Below, in pieces: positions 1-7,978 of a stretch of DNA of 21,866 nucleotides; position 1 is the first letter of the stretch, and every line of letters begins with the position of its first letter. The DNA is taken from positions 1 through 21,866 of the forward strand of contig JAICHT010000018.1 of the NCBI GenBank assembly GCA_025924755.1. Reading direction: 5' to 3'. Below the pieces are notes generated by a model that saw only the letters and a list, made by a program, of their open reading frames with translations, did not search any database and was not told where the DNA came from. A program made the position numbers and the translations under genes. The stretch comes from Chitinophagaceae bacterium. GTDB taxonomy: Bacteria; Bacteroidota; Bacteroidia; Chitinophagales; Chitinophagaceae.

Positions 1-355
1 CCCAGTTTATGATATTAGCTCTTTTAGATATTACATCTGCCAGCAGTATTAAAATGACTAATACCAGGGCCAGCCAAAGCCATAAAGATTGCTGTACAAA
101 AGTTGTATTTGCAAAATAAAGCATCACCAGCCAACCGGCCAGCATCACCCCATATTTATGTATTGGCAATATGGTGCCATATGCTTTATGAAACGCCTGT
201 ACCAAACGCTGATATTCGATCCAGCATCCAAAATGCACCACAGAAAAAAGTAAAAAAAATGACCACCGGTTCCATAGCAATCCTCCCATCATTACCACTA
301 CAAAAACAATGGCAGTGAGTGCACGGGTTCTGAAGGTTTGCCAGTTAAAAGCCAT
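1..355 (-). CDS. cdsA: Phosphatidate cytidylyltransferase CdsA, N-terminal part (runs off left edge)
   Basis: CdsA makes CDP-diacylglycerol from phosphatidic acid and CTP in the inner membrane, the branch point for phospholipid head groups. Only the first 118 codons are in the window. The translation begins MAFNWQTFRTRALTAIVFV, followed by membrane segments around residues 13-25 and 28-40, and a short loop HFGCWIEYQRL. This N-terminal pattern (charged start, paired short helices, then a W/EY motif) is one I associate with Bacteroidota CdsA. More membrane segments follow at about residues 70-110. The catalytic C-terminal signature lies outside the window, so the call rests on the N-terminus and context. 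The ATG follows the stop of the CPBP protease gene by 6 nt, so the two are probably co-transcribed. Another multi-pass membrane protein cannot be fully excluded. Confidence 0.75.
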   Translation of the reverse strand, partial: MAFNWQTFRTRALTAIVFVVVMMGGLLWNRWSFFLLFSVVHFGCWIEYQRLVQAFHKAYGTILPIHKYGVMLAGWLVMLYFANTTFVQQSLWLWLALVLVILILLADVISKRANIINW

Positions 356-361
356 GGTATA

Positions 362-1318
362 TCAAAAAGTAAAATCCTGATTGGAAGGTTGAAAATCGTC
401 TTTGTAGGTTTGGTCGTAATCAGCCGTGGAGTTCTTTCGCATCAGCCATACCAGCCCTATTACCAGCACCGCACTTACCAACGCCATCAGCGCTATACCA
501 GATCCTTCAAACATGGATGCACTAGTATCGTCCAGCATTTTTGGTTTAAAATACGCCAGCACAATAAAAAACCCATCGTATACAAAATGCGCCAGCATAG
601 CAGCCCACAGGCTACCGCTATACCAGTAAATAGCGCCCAGTATAATACCCAGTAAAAACCGGGGTACAAAACCAAAGAACTGTAAATGAAAAAAAGAAAA
701 CACAAAAGCCGCAATGATAATTCCCACCCATGCATTTTTGGTAGCACGTATCAACAAGCGCTGCAAAATGCCCCTGAAAAAAAGCTCTTCGCCAATGGCC
801 GCAAACAGCGGTATAAAAATGAGGTTCAATATTAAATCGGCAATATGGTTGCCACTCAGCATAAACTTTATCTGCTTGGCCGCTTCATCTTCCATGCCTT
901 GTATCCACTGCTGCATGCCTGCACCAAAGTGTACCTGCCGGTTTAAGGCGCCGGTATAATCTACCAACGGAATAGCCAATAACATGACCACTATCGCAAT
1001 GCCCCAGTATAATGGCTTTGAAGGCTGCCGCAAGCCCAGGTATTCTAAAGGTTGTGGATCGGAAAAGTAAGCAAACAGTAAAGAAGGAATGACAAACAAT
1101 CCTAAAAACTGCACCACCAGCATACCGCGTACAAACACTAATATGCCGGGATTGTTGTTCCAGTTATCCGTATTGCTGAACGTAAGCATGCTTACGCCGG
1201 TTACTTTAGAAAGTATGGCAGCGCCAATGAGACCAATTACTAAAAAAATTCCAAAAGCCATTCCTATAAACAGTAGCAACTGTACAATAACCGGCTTCGT
1301 TTTAAGATACGTTTGCAT
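362..1318 (-). CDS. CPBP family intramembrane metalloprotease (CAAX protease-like)
   Basis: This is a 318-residue multi-pass membrane protein of the CPBP (Abi/CAAX protease) family, glutamic-type intramembrane peptidases. The three family motifs are in order: EELFFRG with E177, E178 and R182; FSFFHLQF with H211; and HFVYDGF with H244 and D248. Hydrophobic segments occur at about residues 11-36, 60-85, 104-120, 160-176, 195-212, 221-250 and 272-292. The C-terminal tail is polar and acidic and probably soluble. The substrate cannot be read from sequence; bacterial members range from prenyl-protein proteases to bacteriocin immunity proteins. The ATG is preceded by AAAGGAAAC, one of the better ribosome sites in the window. 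It lies just upstream of cdsA in one transcription unit and is divergent from dusB. Confidence 0.9.
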   Translation of the reverse strand: MQTYLKTKPVIVQLLLFIGMAFGIFLVIGLIGAAILSKVTGVSMLTFSNTDNWNNNPGILVFVRGMLVVQFLGLFVIPSLLFAYFSDPQPLEYLGLRQPSKPLYWGIAIVVMLLAIPLVDYTGALNRQVHFGAGMQQWIQGMEDEAAKQIKFMLSGNHIADLILNLIFIPLFAAIGEELFFRGILQRLLIRATKNAWVGIIIAAFVFSFFHLQFFGFVPRFLLGIILGAIYWYSGSLWAAMLAHFVYDGFFIVLAYFKPKMLDDTSASMFEGSGIALMALVSAVLVIGLVWLMRKNSTADYDQTYKDDFQPSNQDFTF

Positions 1319-1339
1319 GTTTCCTTTCTTTGTATACTA

Positions 1340-1347
1340 TAAATTTG
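1340..1347 (+). promoter_or_regulatory. Candidate -7 promoter element for dusB
   Basis: TAAATTTG followed by C matches the Bacteroidota -7 consensus TAnnTTTG. A TTTG at 1312-1315 could act as the -33 element, but its 24-nt spacer is longer than the usual 19-21. The predicted transcript start is near 1353, giving a leader of about 38 nt before the dusB ATG. Confidence 0.5.
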
Positions 1348-1390
1348 CAATTGGCTGCAATATAACAGACATTCAGCAACAAAGTATATA

Positions 1391-2425
1391 ATGGTAACTA
1401 TCGGCAACGTACACCTTCCTTCTTTTCCTTTACTGCTGGCGCCTATGGAAGACGTGAGCGACCCGCCTTTTCGTGCCGTATGCAAAGCCAATGGTGCTGA
1501 TATGATGTATACCGAATTCATCAGTAGCGAAGGGTTGATACGTGATGCCATACGAAGCAAGCACAAACTGGATATTTTTGATAGTGAACGGCCGGTGGGT
1601 ATCCAGATATTTGGCGGTGATGAAGAAGCTATGGCCCTGGCTGCCAAGATTGTAGATGCTACGCAACCTGATATTGTGGATATTAACTTTGGATGCCCGG
1701 TAAAGAAAGTAGTAAGTAAAGGCGCAGGCGCCGGTGTATTAAAGAATATAGACCTGATGGTGCGGCTCACAAAAGCAGTAGTGAACGCCACCAATTTACC
1801 GGTAACGGTAAAAACGCGGCTGGGTTGGGATGACAGTATGATTAATATTGAAGAAGTGGCCGAACGCCTGCAGGACGCCGGCATACAGGCGCTGGCTATT
1901 CATGGCCGTACCCGCTGCCAGCTGTATAAAGGCGTAGCCGACTGGAGCCATATAGCCAAAGTAAAAGAAAATCAGCGTATCCATATTCCCATCTTCGGTA
2001 ATGGTGATATTGACTCGCCTGAAAAAGCAGTGGAATATAAAAATAGGTATGGTGTAGATGGCATTATGATAGGCCGTGCGGCTATTGGTTACCCGTGGAT
2101 TTTTAACGAGATAAAGCATTATATAAAAACAAGCGAACATTTAGCGCCGCCCACTATTCAACAACGGGTAGAAGTGATTCGCCAGCACCTGCACCGCTCC
2201 GTGGAATGGAAAGGGTTGAAAGCCGGTGTAAATGAAATGCGACGCCATTATACCAATTATTTAAAAGGCCTGCCCAATATCAAAGAGCACCGTTTAAAGC
2301 TGGTTACTATTACTGAAGTAGCGCAGATTGATGACGTGCTGGCCGAAATAGTAAAGCAGTATGACGGATACAACTTTACACCGCGGAATATTGATATGAA
2401 TGCCATGGCATATAGCTGCGAATAA
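1391..2425 (+). CDS. dusB: tRNA-dihydrouridine synthase DusB
   Basis: This flavoenzyme reduces uridine to dihydrouridine in the tRNA D-loop, using FMN and NAD(P)H. At 344 residues it is close to the usual 320-350. An FMN-binding start is visible as LLLAPMEDVSDPPFR (residues 14-28). The active-site motif INFGCPVKKVVSKGAGAG carries the catalytic Cys102. TVKTRLGWDD and LAIHGRTRCQLYKGVADW are further Dus signatures, and the phosphate site IFGNGDI precedes GIMIGRAAIGYPWIF. The C-terminal helical tRNA-binding domain covers about residues 245-330 and contains MRRHYTNYLKGLP. The pattern fits the DusB subgroup. It stands alone on the plus strand, divergent from the CPBP gene and convergent with the alpha/beta hydrolase. 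A -7 box upstream suggests its own promoter. Confidence 0.95.
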   Translation: MVTIGNVHLPSFPLLLAPMEDVSDPPFRAVCKANGADMMYTEFISSEGLIRDAIRSKHKLDIFDSERPVGIQIFGGDEEAMALAAKIVDATQPDIVDINFGCPVKKVVSKGAGAGVLKNIDLMVRLTKAVVNATNLPVTVKTRLGWDDSMINIEEVAERLQDAGIQALAIHGRTRCQLYKGVADWSHIAKVKENQRIHIPIFGNGDIDSPEKAVEYKNRYGVDGIMIGRAAIGYPWIFNEIKHYIKTSEHLAPPTIQQRVEVIRQHLHRSVEWKGLKAGVNEMRRHYTNYLKGLPNIKEHRLKLVTITEVAQIDDVLAEIVKQYDGYNFTPRNIDMNAMAYSCE

Positions 2426-2473
2426 GCTTCTATTTTCAGGGGAAGTATTCAGATTTGTTATAGTACTCATATA

Positions 2474-3121
2474 TTATTCTTCCAGCGCCTTGGTTAATAT
2501 ACTAGACAGCTCCGCGGCCCGGATATAGACCATTAAATGGCCGCCCTTTTTCACTACAATCGTAGGCTTTACAAATTGTATCGGCAGCGCATAATCGGCA
2601 GTGCCATGAATATGCATAAGATTAAGTGGTATCGTTTTTTTCTTCCAGTTCACAATCGCATTCACCGACCATTTTACTATTTTACTATCCGTATCTTTCA
2701 AGAGATCTCTAAAAAAAATTTTCTCTTCTTTGGTTCTTATGCCAAATATCCAATAAAATAAAGGGTTAGGTTTTTTCAACAAACCCGCAGGTACCAGCTT
2801 ATGAATTTTTGAAAAGCCGATCCATTTAAAATAGGGCGGCAGTTCGTTGCTACTGGCAGCACTGGATATTAATATGGTTTTAACCGGCTTTAAAAACGTA
2901 TTCATCTCCGATGCAATCATTCCACCAAAAGAAAGACCAATCAAAATAAAAGGTTTTGATTGATCAATAGATACAGCCAATCGTTTGGCATAATGCGTAA
3001 TATTTTCTTTAGGCAATGGCTGTATCCATTCCAGGTAATGTATATTATAGTCCGCAGGTAATTGTAGTTTTTTAAATACCCGGCTGTCTATTCCCAACCC
3101 ACTGATAAAATAGATATTCAC
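2474..3121 (-). CDS. Alpha/beta hydrolase, small serine esterase-like
   Basis: This 215-residue protein has the alpha/beta hydrolase layout. An N-terminal strand leads to FISGLGIDSRVF (oxyanion loop side). The nucleophile elbow IGLSFGG places Ser64, and the late motifs HGTADYALP (Asp176) and GGHLM (His195) complete a Ser-Asp-His triad. A hydrophobic, basic cap lies between residues 95 and 145. There is no signal peptide, so it is probably cytoplasmic; its substrate is unknown. The start codon is GTG and no ATG is available nearby. It begins 6 nt after the stop of the CBU_0592-like gene, so it is the last gene of a three-gene unit headed by a thiol peroxidase. That link may hint at lipid or stress metabolism, but this is only inference. 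Confidence 0.85.
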   Translation of the reverse strand: MNIYFISGLGIDSRVFKKLQLPADYNIHYLEWIQPLPKENITHYAKRLAVSIDQSKPFILIGLSFGGMIASEMNTFLKPVKTILISSAASSNELPPYFKWIGFSKIHKLVPAGLLKKPNPLFYWIFGIRTKEEKIFFRDLLKDTDSKIVKWSVNAIVNWKKKTIPLNLMHIHGTADYALPIQFVKPTIVVKKGGHLMVYIRAAELSSILTKALEE

Positions 3122-3127
3122 GATGGT

Positions 3128-3361
3128 TTAAAGTTTTGCTTTTAAGAGCCCGACTATTGACACTATTGTCCATACACCTTCTAAAATTACAAACGGCCAG
3201 TAAGCTATCAAATACGATGCATAGCAGGAAAGCCCCGCCCCTGCTATATTTAGCAGGTAAAATAATTTGCTGTGGCTGTCTATAAACCGAAAGGTACTGC
3301 AGAAGTACGCCAGCAAAATAAGTCCTACGCCGATGGTTCCAATCCAATCTCTGTATATCAT
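3128..3361 (-). CDS. Small three-helix membrane protein, CBU_0592 family
   Basis: This 77-residue protein is almost entirely hydrophobic, with segments at about residues 7-22, 31-50 and 53-73. The pattern DWIGTIGVGLILLAYF, then LNIAGAGLSCYASY and WPFVILEGVWTIVSIVGL, matches the CBU_0592-like family of small bacterial membrane proteins. The family has no established biochemical role. Conserved features are the Gly-rich first helix, the N-x-x-G turn and an acidic residue (Glu61) in the third helix. The gene lies 17 nt downstream of the glutathione peroxidase gene and 6 nt upstream of the hydrolase, so the three are probably translated from one transcript. Confidence 0.8.
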   Translation of the reverse strand: MIYRDWIGTIGVGLILLAYFCSTFRFIDSHSKLFYLLNIAGAGLSCYASYLIAYWPFVILEGVWTIVSIVGLLKAKL

Positions 3362-3378
3362 AATAGTACATTAACCCT

Positions 3379-3957
3379 TTATAAAATAGCCTGCTGCAAG
3401 CGGTCATCCAGCGGCGATACCGAAGGCGCAAAATAATAAGCCAATATACCCTGTTCGTTTACCAAATATTTAGAAAAGTTCCATTCGGGCGGCTGGTTAT
3501 TCCAGCCATTGGCTTTTTCATCCGTCAACCATTGATATACTTTGTTTTGCTGAGGACTTTTTACTACGCTGCTTTTTTTAGCCAATGGAAAGGTAATACC
3601 ATAGTTTACCTCGCAAAAACCGGCAATGCTGCTGTCGGTCCCTTTTTCCTGGTCTTTAAAATCATTTGATGGAAAAGCAATAACCACCAGTTTATCTTTA
3701 TATTGATCCTGCAATTGCTGCAACTCTTTATACTGCGGTGTATATCCGCAATCGGAAGCCGTATTGACCAATAAAACCTTTTTGCCCTGCAACGTATCAA
3801 AGTCTAATGTTTCACCATTATTCAATAATATGTTCAACTGGTAGAATGATTGCAGCGGCGTCACATTTTTTTCGTTTTGCAACACCCGTGCCTTTTTTCC
3901 GGCCAGTTTCATCAGTATGGGATAGAACCATTTTAATATACGCTGCTTCATTGTCAT
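3379..3957 (-). CDS. Glutathione peroxidase family thiol peroxidase (probably thioredoxin-dependent)
   Basis: This enzyme reduces hydrogen peroxide or lipid hydroperoxides. The peroxidatic Cys70 sits in NTASDCGYTPQY. Q103 (FKDQEKG), W159 and N160 (EWNFSKYLV) supply the rest of the usual catalytic tetrad. Cys115 in AGFCEVNYG occupies the place of the resolving Cys used by thioredoxin-dependent enzymes such as yeast Gpx3, so thioredoxin is the likely electron donor. The middle Cys of the usual FPCNQF motif is Ser97 here (FPSNDF). A 35-residue N-terminal extension contains a short hydrophobic stretch (ILKWFYPILMKLAG) that could hold the protein at the membrane. Met3 is an equally good start. It heads the three-gene minus-strand unit. 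Confidence 0.92.
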   Translation of the reverse strand: MTMKQRILKWFYPILMKLAGKKARVLQNEKNVTPLQSFYQLNILLNNGETLDFDTLQGKKVLLVNTASDCGYTPQYKELQQLQDQYKDKLVVIAFPSNDFKDQEKGTDSSIAGFCEVNYGITFPLAKKSSVVKSPQQNKVYQWLTDEKANGWNNQPPEWNFSKYLVNEQGILAYYFAPSVSPLDDRLQQAIL

Positions 3958-4255
3958 AAAGTGAAATTACACGGAATATGATAACCATTATTAAATAGTA
4001 ATGGATTATAAGTAGTGATAACGGCGCACGTACTATTACGGTTGCATGCTGCACGAAAGCTTTTTATTTTGCAGTAGCTATATGCCTATTTTTAATGTCA
4101 TTGGCCAACCTAAAATCCGTAAATATGAAAACAGCAACCCCTTCTTCAAAAAACGTAGTGCGTTATAACTTATAAAGTGCCGGAATATATCGGCAACGGC
4201 TACCGGCAATAAATCCAAACCAACACTAATCAACTGGCTGTCTCAAATGATACCT

Positions 4256-7200
4256 ATGAAAAACTACATTACCCTGATTGCTTATAGTATATTTTTTTCG
4301 CTAAGCTTTTTTGCTGCCATATCCGTTCATGCACAGAGTTGCAACCTGCAATTTACATACACCACTTCCGAATCGAGGTGCATGGCTACCGGCTCTATAA
4401 CGGTTACGGCCACTGGCGGTTCGGGCAATTATAATTACAAAGTAACAGGCCCGGTATCTACACCATTTACTTCATCCAATGTTATTACCGGTTTAATGGC
4501 CGGCACTTATACCATTGTAGTAACCGATGTAAATACGGCTTGCCAAACGCAGCAGAGTGGCGCAGTAGTAGGCGGATCTTATAGCGATCCGCGTTTTCAA
4601 TTAGCAAAAACCGATATTACCTGTGCCGGTAATGATGGCACTATCAGCACCAATAGTTTGCAATATGGCTTATCGCCTTTTACCTACACCATCATATCGC
4701 CATCTGTAGCATCTATAGGCACTACCAATACTACTGGAAACTTTACCAACCTGGCTGCCGGCGCTTATTATGTTCAGTTAAAAGATTCGTGCGGCGGCAT
4801 ACAGGTACGCAGCATTACTATCAACAATTATAGTTGGTGGATCAATTCGGTAACAGCATCTAAAACGGATTGTAATACGCTGGATGCCACTGTGAACGTA
4901 ACTGATAGTAAAGGAAACACCAATGCAACCGGAACCAGCTTTGCAGGCTTTATGTATGGCGTGATGGTTAATGCAGGCGATACTACATGGTCGGCCAGTA
5001 ATCATATGCAAATGACTATAGGCACTAAACGTTCGGTTACGTTTTTTGTAAAAGACAATTGTGGAAAACGGCAGCAATATATATGGAGCGTACCGGAGGG
5101 CAGCAAGCCATCGGTAAGCGCAGCGGTTACTATCAGCAACAAAGTCTGTGCAAGCTTTTCGGCCACCATCAGCGGCCAGCAAAATCTTACGGCTCCACAA
5201 TATTCGTTATACAACAGCGCCAATGTTGTCGTTGCTACCAATACTACCGGCATTTTCAATACACTGGCCTATGGCTCTTATTGCATTAAAATAAAAGACG
5301 CCTGTTACGATACTACTATCAGCCGTTGCTTTAGCGCCACACATTCTGTATCATCGGTAAATGCAGCGGTGGGTATCAGCAATAGAACCTGTACTGCTTT
5401 TACCGCAACTATTTCAGGGCAAACCAATCTCACAACTCCGCAATATTGCTTATATACCAATAGTGGCGTTCAAATCAGTTGTAATACCACAGGTATCTTT
5501 AACAACGTGGGTTATGGAAGCTATTCCATCAAAATAAAAGACGGATGTACAGATACTACTATTGTCAGAACATTTACGGCTGGCCGGTTAGCGCCAGTAT
5601 TGAACACACCTAATATCAGTAATAATACCTGCAGTTCCTTTACGGTAAGCACAAACGGCGGCTCTAACCTTAGCACTCCGCACTACTGCTTGTATAATAG
5701 CGCCGGCATAGTGGTTACCTGCAATACTACCGGCCAGTTTACAGGTTTAGCTTATGGAAGCTATTGCATAAAGGCCATTACTGATTGTGGTGATACGTCC
5801 AATTCCGTTTGCATAAAAACAACCCGGCCCGTTGCATCAGTGTCGTCGGCGGTACAAATTTCCAATACAGCCTGTACCACTTTTTCTGCTGCCATCACGG
5901 GGCAAACCAATCTTACCAACCCTCAATATTGTTTGTATAATAGTGCCAATACTTTAGTAACCTGCAATACTACCGGCGTATTTAATTACCTGGCATATGG
6001 CTCTTATTGTATTAAAATAAAAGATGGATGTATAGACACTACCATCAGCCGTTGCTTTTCGAAACAGCGGGCAGTACCCAGTATCAATGCAACTATGACG
6101 CAATCAAATTTTTCCTGCACAGGTTTTACGGCAACGGTATCGGGCAGCAATCTTACCAGCCCGCAATATTACTTATACGATGCCAATAATAAATTGGTAG
6201 CCAACAATACTACCGGCATTTTTACCGGTGTGCCTTATGGAAAATTTTGTGCCACTATCAAAGATGGTTGTGTAGATACCAGTATGAAAATCTGTCAAAC
6301 ATTTACCCTTACCAAAAGCATTACGGTAACAGCAGCTAAAACCTGCAATATTGGCAAAACAGATCTGCAAATAAAATTCGCTTCTCCAAATGGCCCTTAT
6401 AAATTCAATATTTATGATCCGGCAGATAGTATGGTGTATACCAATACCAGCACGGCTGCTACAGCTACTGCGGCGGGGCTTGCTGCTTTACCTACCGGCC
6501 TCAAATACAAAGTAGTGGGTATGGACAACTGCGGCAATAAAGACTCGGTATATGTAGTGCCGGATGCTACACAAATTAATAGGAATGTGGTGGTAACATC
6601 CAAGTGTCCAAGTGCTGCCTGGCAAAACGGTTCGGGTGATATGGCTATTACCTGCAGTTCTAATTTATATGCGGTAACGCCAACCCTTATTGCAAAAGAT
6701 GGCAAAGCTTTCAGCCGGAGTTATTCATCAAGCACCACCGGGTATTTTGCCTATTTTGATCTGGAACCGGCTACCTATATAATTCAGTATGCGCTGCAAA
6801 ATTGTACCGGGAAAGTATACGATACCGTTACCGTAAAGGCTTACACTTTTCCTAATCAAAGCCAGTCGGCCATATACCAGTGCAATAACAATAGCCTTAG
6901 CTTAAGCGCAGCCGTAAATGGCGGCGTAGGGCCTTTTCAATATGAAATTATCGGAAGCCTTCCTGATTCCCCAAGCGCCATCACGCCCCGGCAAAGCAGC
7001 CCTATCTTTACTATTGATAACGGTACCATATACACGCTTTTACGATTGCGCAGTATTGATGCCTGCGGCAATGCTACGTTGAGCGATGTAAGTGTATTGC
7101 CATTGCAAAATATTGTGGTAAGCGCATCTTCCACCTGCCTGTATAAAAACGTTACCTTATCGGTTGACAGTTTGCCAAACACTACGTACCAATGGTTTAA

Positions 7201-7918
7201 AAAAAGAACCGAAACCGCTACGGATAGTACGCTTGTGGGCACTTCCAGCCAATATACCATTCCGTTTTTGCAGGAAGAAGGTTTGGGGGTTTATGTATCG
7301 AAGGTTTCAGTAAATAACGATTGCCTTACCCGACTGGCATACTATACGCTTACCGGCGATTGCGGCTATACCTATTTACCGGTGGCGCTGCAGCTAAGTG
7401 GCGAAGTAGTGGCTGCCGGCAACCAGCTAAAATGGAGTATGGAAAACGAAAAGGATATTGTTGAATATATGGTAGAAAGAAGTTCCGATAATACCAGCTA
7501 TAAAGCAATCGGGCAGGCGGTGGCGTATCATTCCTCTGCCAGAAATACTTACCTGTTTATGGATAATAGTCCTACGGCTTTCTCTAACAGCTACCGGATT
7601 AAAACACTGTACAAAGATGGTAAAATAGCGTACAGCAATACCATCACTTTAAGTAATTCCGGTGCTTCCGTATCCGTATATCCCAACCCGGTAACAGATG
7701 CATTGCAGGTAACATTTAAAACCACCGAAAAAGGCAATTACACACTTGACCTTTTTAATACGGCCGGGCAAATTATTTTCAACACTCAACTTCAGAACAT
7801 CAGCAATACCACGTTTACGTATAGTCGCAATAACAGGGTGCCATCGGGAACGTATTTATTGAAAGTAGTAAATACCACTACTAATGTGGTAAAGACCTAT
7901 AAAGTGGTGTTCAAGTAA
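4256..7918 (+). CDS. Secreted multi-domain adhesin-like protein with T9SS C-terminal sorting domain
   Basis: This 1220-residue exported protein opens with a signal peptide (MKNYITLIAYS to about VHA-QS, residues 1-27). It then carries a string of roughly 80-90-residue beta modules: three at about 28-285, five closely related tandem repeats at about 287-687, and three more diverged ones to about 950. An Ig-like segment follows (about 953-1037, with YQWFKKR), then a fibronectin-III-like segment (about 1040-1134, with LKWSMENEKDIVEYMVERS). The T9SS sorting domain is at about 1138-1220 (VSVYPNPVTDALQV and PSGTYLLKVVN). The modules resemble SprB-type repeats of Bacteroidota surface proteins, suggesting adhesion or matrix binding after type IX export. 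No enzyme motif is visible. A second in-frame ATG three codons upstream (4247) is possible; I chose 4256 because it gives a normal signal peptide. A 12-bp hairpin terminator follows. Confidence 0.88.
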   Translation: MKNYITLIAYSIFFSLSFFAAISVHAQSCNLQFTYTTSESRCMATGSITVTATGGSGNYNYKVTGPVSTPFTSSNVITGLMAGTYTIVVTDVNTACQTQQSGAVVGGSYSDPRFQLAKTDITCAGNDGTISTNSLQYGLSPFTYTIISPSVASIGTTNTTGNFTNLAAGAYYVQLKDSCGGIQVRSITINNYSWWINSVTASKTDCNTLDATVNVTDSKGNTNATGTSFAGFMYGVMVNAGDTTWSASNHMQMTIGTKRSVTFFVKDNCGKRQQYIWSVPEGSKPSVSAAVTISNKVCASFSATISGQQNLTAPQYSLYNSANVVVATNTTGIFNTLAYGSYCIKIKDACYDTTISRCFSATHSVSSVNAAVGISNRTCTAFTATISGQTNLTTPQYCLYTNSGVQISCNTTGIFNNVGYGSYSIKIKDGCTDTTIVRTFTAGRLAPVLNTPNISNNTCSSFTVSTNGGSNLSTPHYCLYNSAGIVVTCNTTGQFTGLAYGSYCIKAITDCGDTSNSVCIKTTRPVASVSSAVQISNTACTTFSAAITGQTNLTNPQYCLYNSANTLVTCNTTGVFNYLAYGSYCIKIKDGCIDTTISRCFSKQRAVPSINATMTQSNFSCTGFTATVSGSNLTSPQYYLYDANNKLVANNTTGIFTGVPYGKFCATIKDGCVDTSMKICQTFTLTKSITVTAAKTCNIGKTDLQIKFASPNGPYKFNIYDPADSMVYTNTSTAATATAAGLAALPTGLKYKVVGMDNCGNKDSVYVVPDATQINRNVVVTSKCPSAAWQNGSGDMAITCSSNLYAVTPTLIAKDGKAFSRSYSSSTTGYFAYFDLEPATYIIQYALQNCTGKVYDTVTVKAYTFPNQSQSAIYQCNNNSLSLSAAVNGGVGPFQYEIIGSLPDSPSAITPRQSSPIFTIDNGTIYTLLRLRSIDACGNATLSDVSVLPLQNIVVSASSTCLYKNVTLSVDSLPNTTYQWFKKRTETATDSTLVGTSSQYTIPFLQEEGLGVYVSKVSVNNDCLTRLAYYTLTGDCGYTYLPVALQLSGEVVAAGNQLKWSMENEKDIVEYMVERSSDNTSYKAIGQAVAYHSSARNTYLFMDNSPTAFSNSYRIKTLYKDGKIAYSNTITLSNSGASVSVYPNPVTDALQVTFKTTEKGNYTLDLFNTAGQIIFNTQLQNISNTTFTYSRNNRVPSGTYLLKVVNTTTNVVKTYKVVFK
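5114..6316 (+). repeat. Five tandem 81-residue coding repeats inside the adhesin
   Basis: Five direct repeats of about 243 bp are recognisable in the protein. Each contains a Cys before an F/V strand, then NLTxPQYCLYNS, CNTTGxF, AYGSYCIKIKDGC and DTTxxRCF. The first Cys of each repeat falls at residues 298, 379, 459, 540 and 621 (numbered from the ATG at 4256), so the period is 80-81. Repeats 1 and 4 are most alike (both end DTTISRCFS), which suggests an internal duplication. DNA identity is only partial, so the copies are not very recent. Confidence 0.9.
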
Positions 7919-7939
7919 TCACACCTCATGGTTATAGTA

Positions 7940-7969
7940 AATAAGGGCTGCGTTGATGCAGCCTTTATT
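7940..7969. terminator. Hairpin terminator between the adhesin gene and the convergent small gene
   Basis: The arms AATAAGGGCTGC and GCAGCCTTTATT form a 12-bp stem, with one G-U pair, around a 6-nt loop. It lies 22 nt after the adhesin stop and 9 nt before the stop of the opposite-strand gene. The A/T-rich stem base flanks both sides, so it may serve both directions. Confidence 0.7.
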
Positions 7970-7978
7970 GTTTGTTAC

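Noticed and set aside
1264..1884. A 206-codon minus-strand ORF overlapping the start of dusB
   Set aside because: It is antisense to strongly conserved dusB codons and runs into the CPBP gene. Its Ser/Arg/Ile-rich product has no family character, so it is a shadow of the real genes.
2426..2473. Search for a terminator between convergent dusB and the hydrolase gene
   Set aside because: No stem of useful length or T tract is present in the 48-nt gap.
4124..4171. A 15-codon ORF (MKTATPSSKNVVRYNL) in the leader region of the adhesin gene
   Set aside because: It is very short, has no ribosome site or recognisable role, and can be expected by chance. A leader peptide cannot be excluded.
4178..4207. 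Two alternative short hairpins (TGCCG/CGGCA and GCCGG/CCGGC) before the adhesin gene
   Set aside because: Stems are only 5 bp and no riboswitch or attenuator pattern is visible; probably chance.
4256..7918. Gliding motility protein SprB itself
   Set aside because: True SprB is several times longer, and no spr/gld gene is nearby; only the repeat style and T9SS sorting domain are shared.
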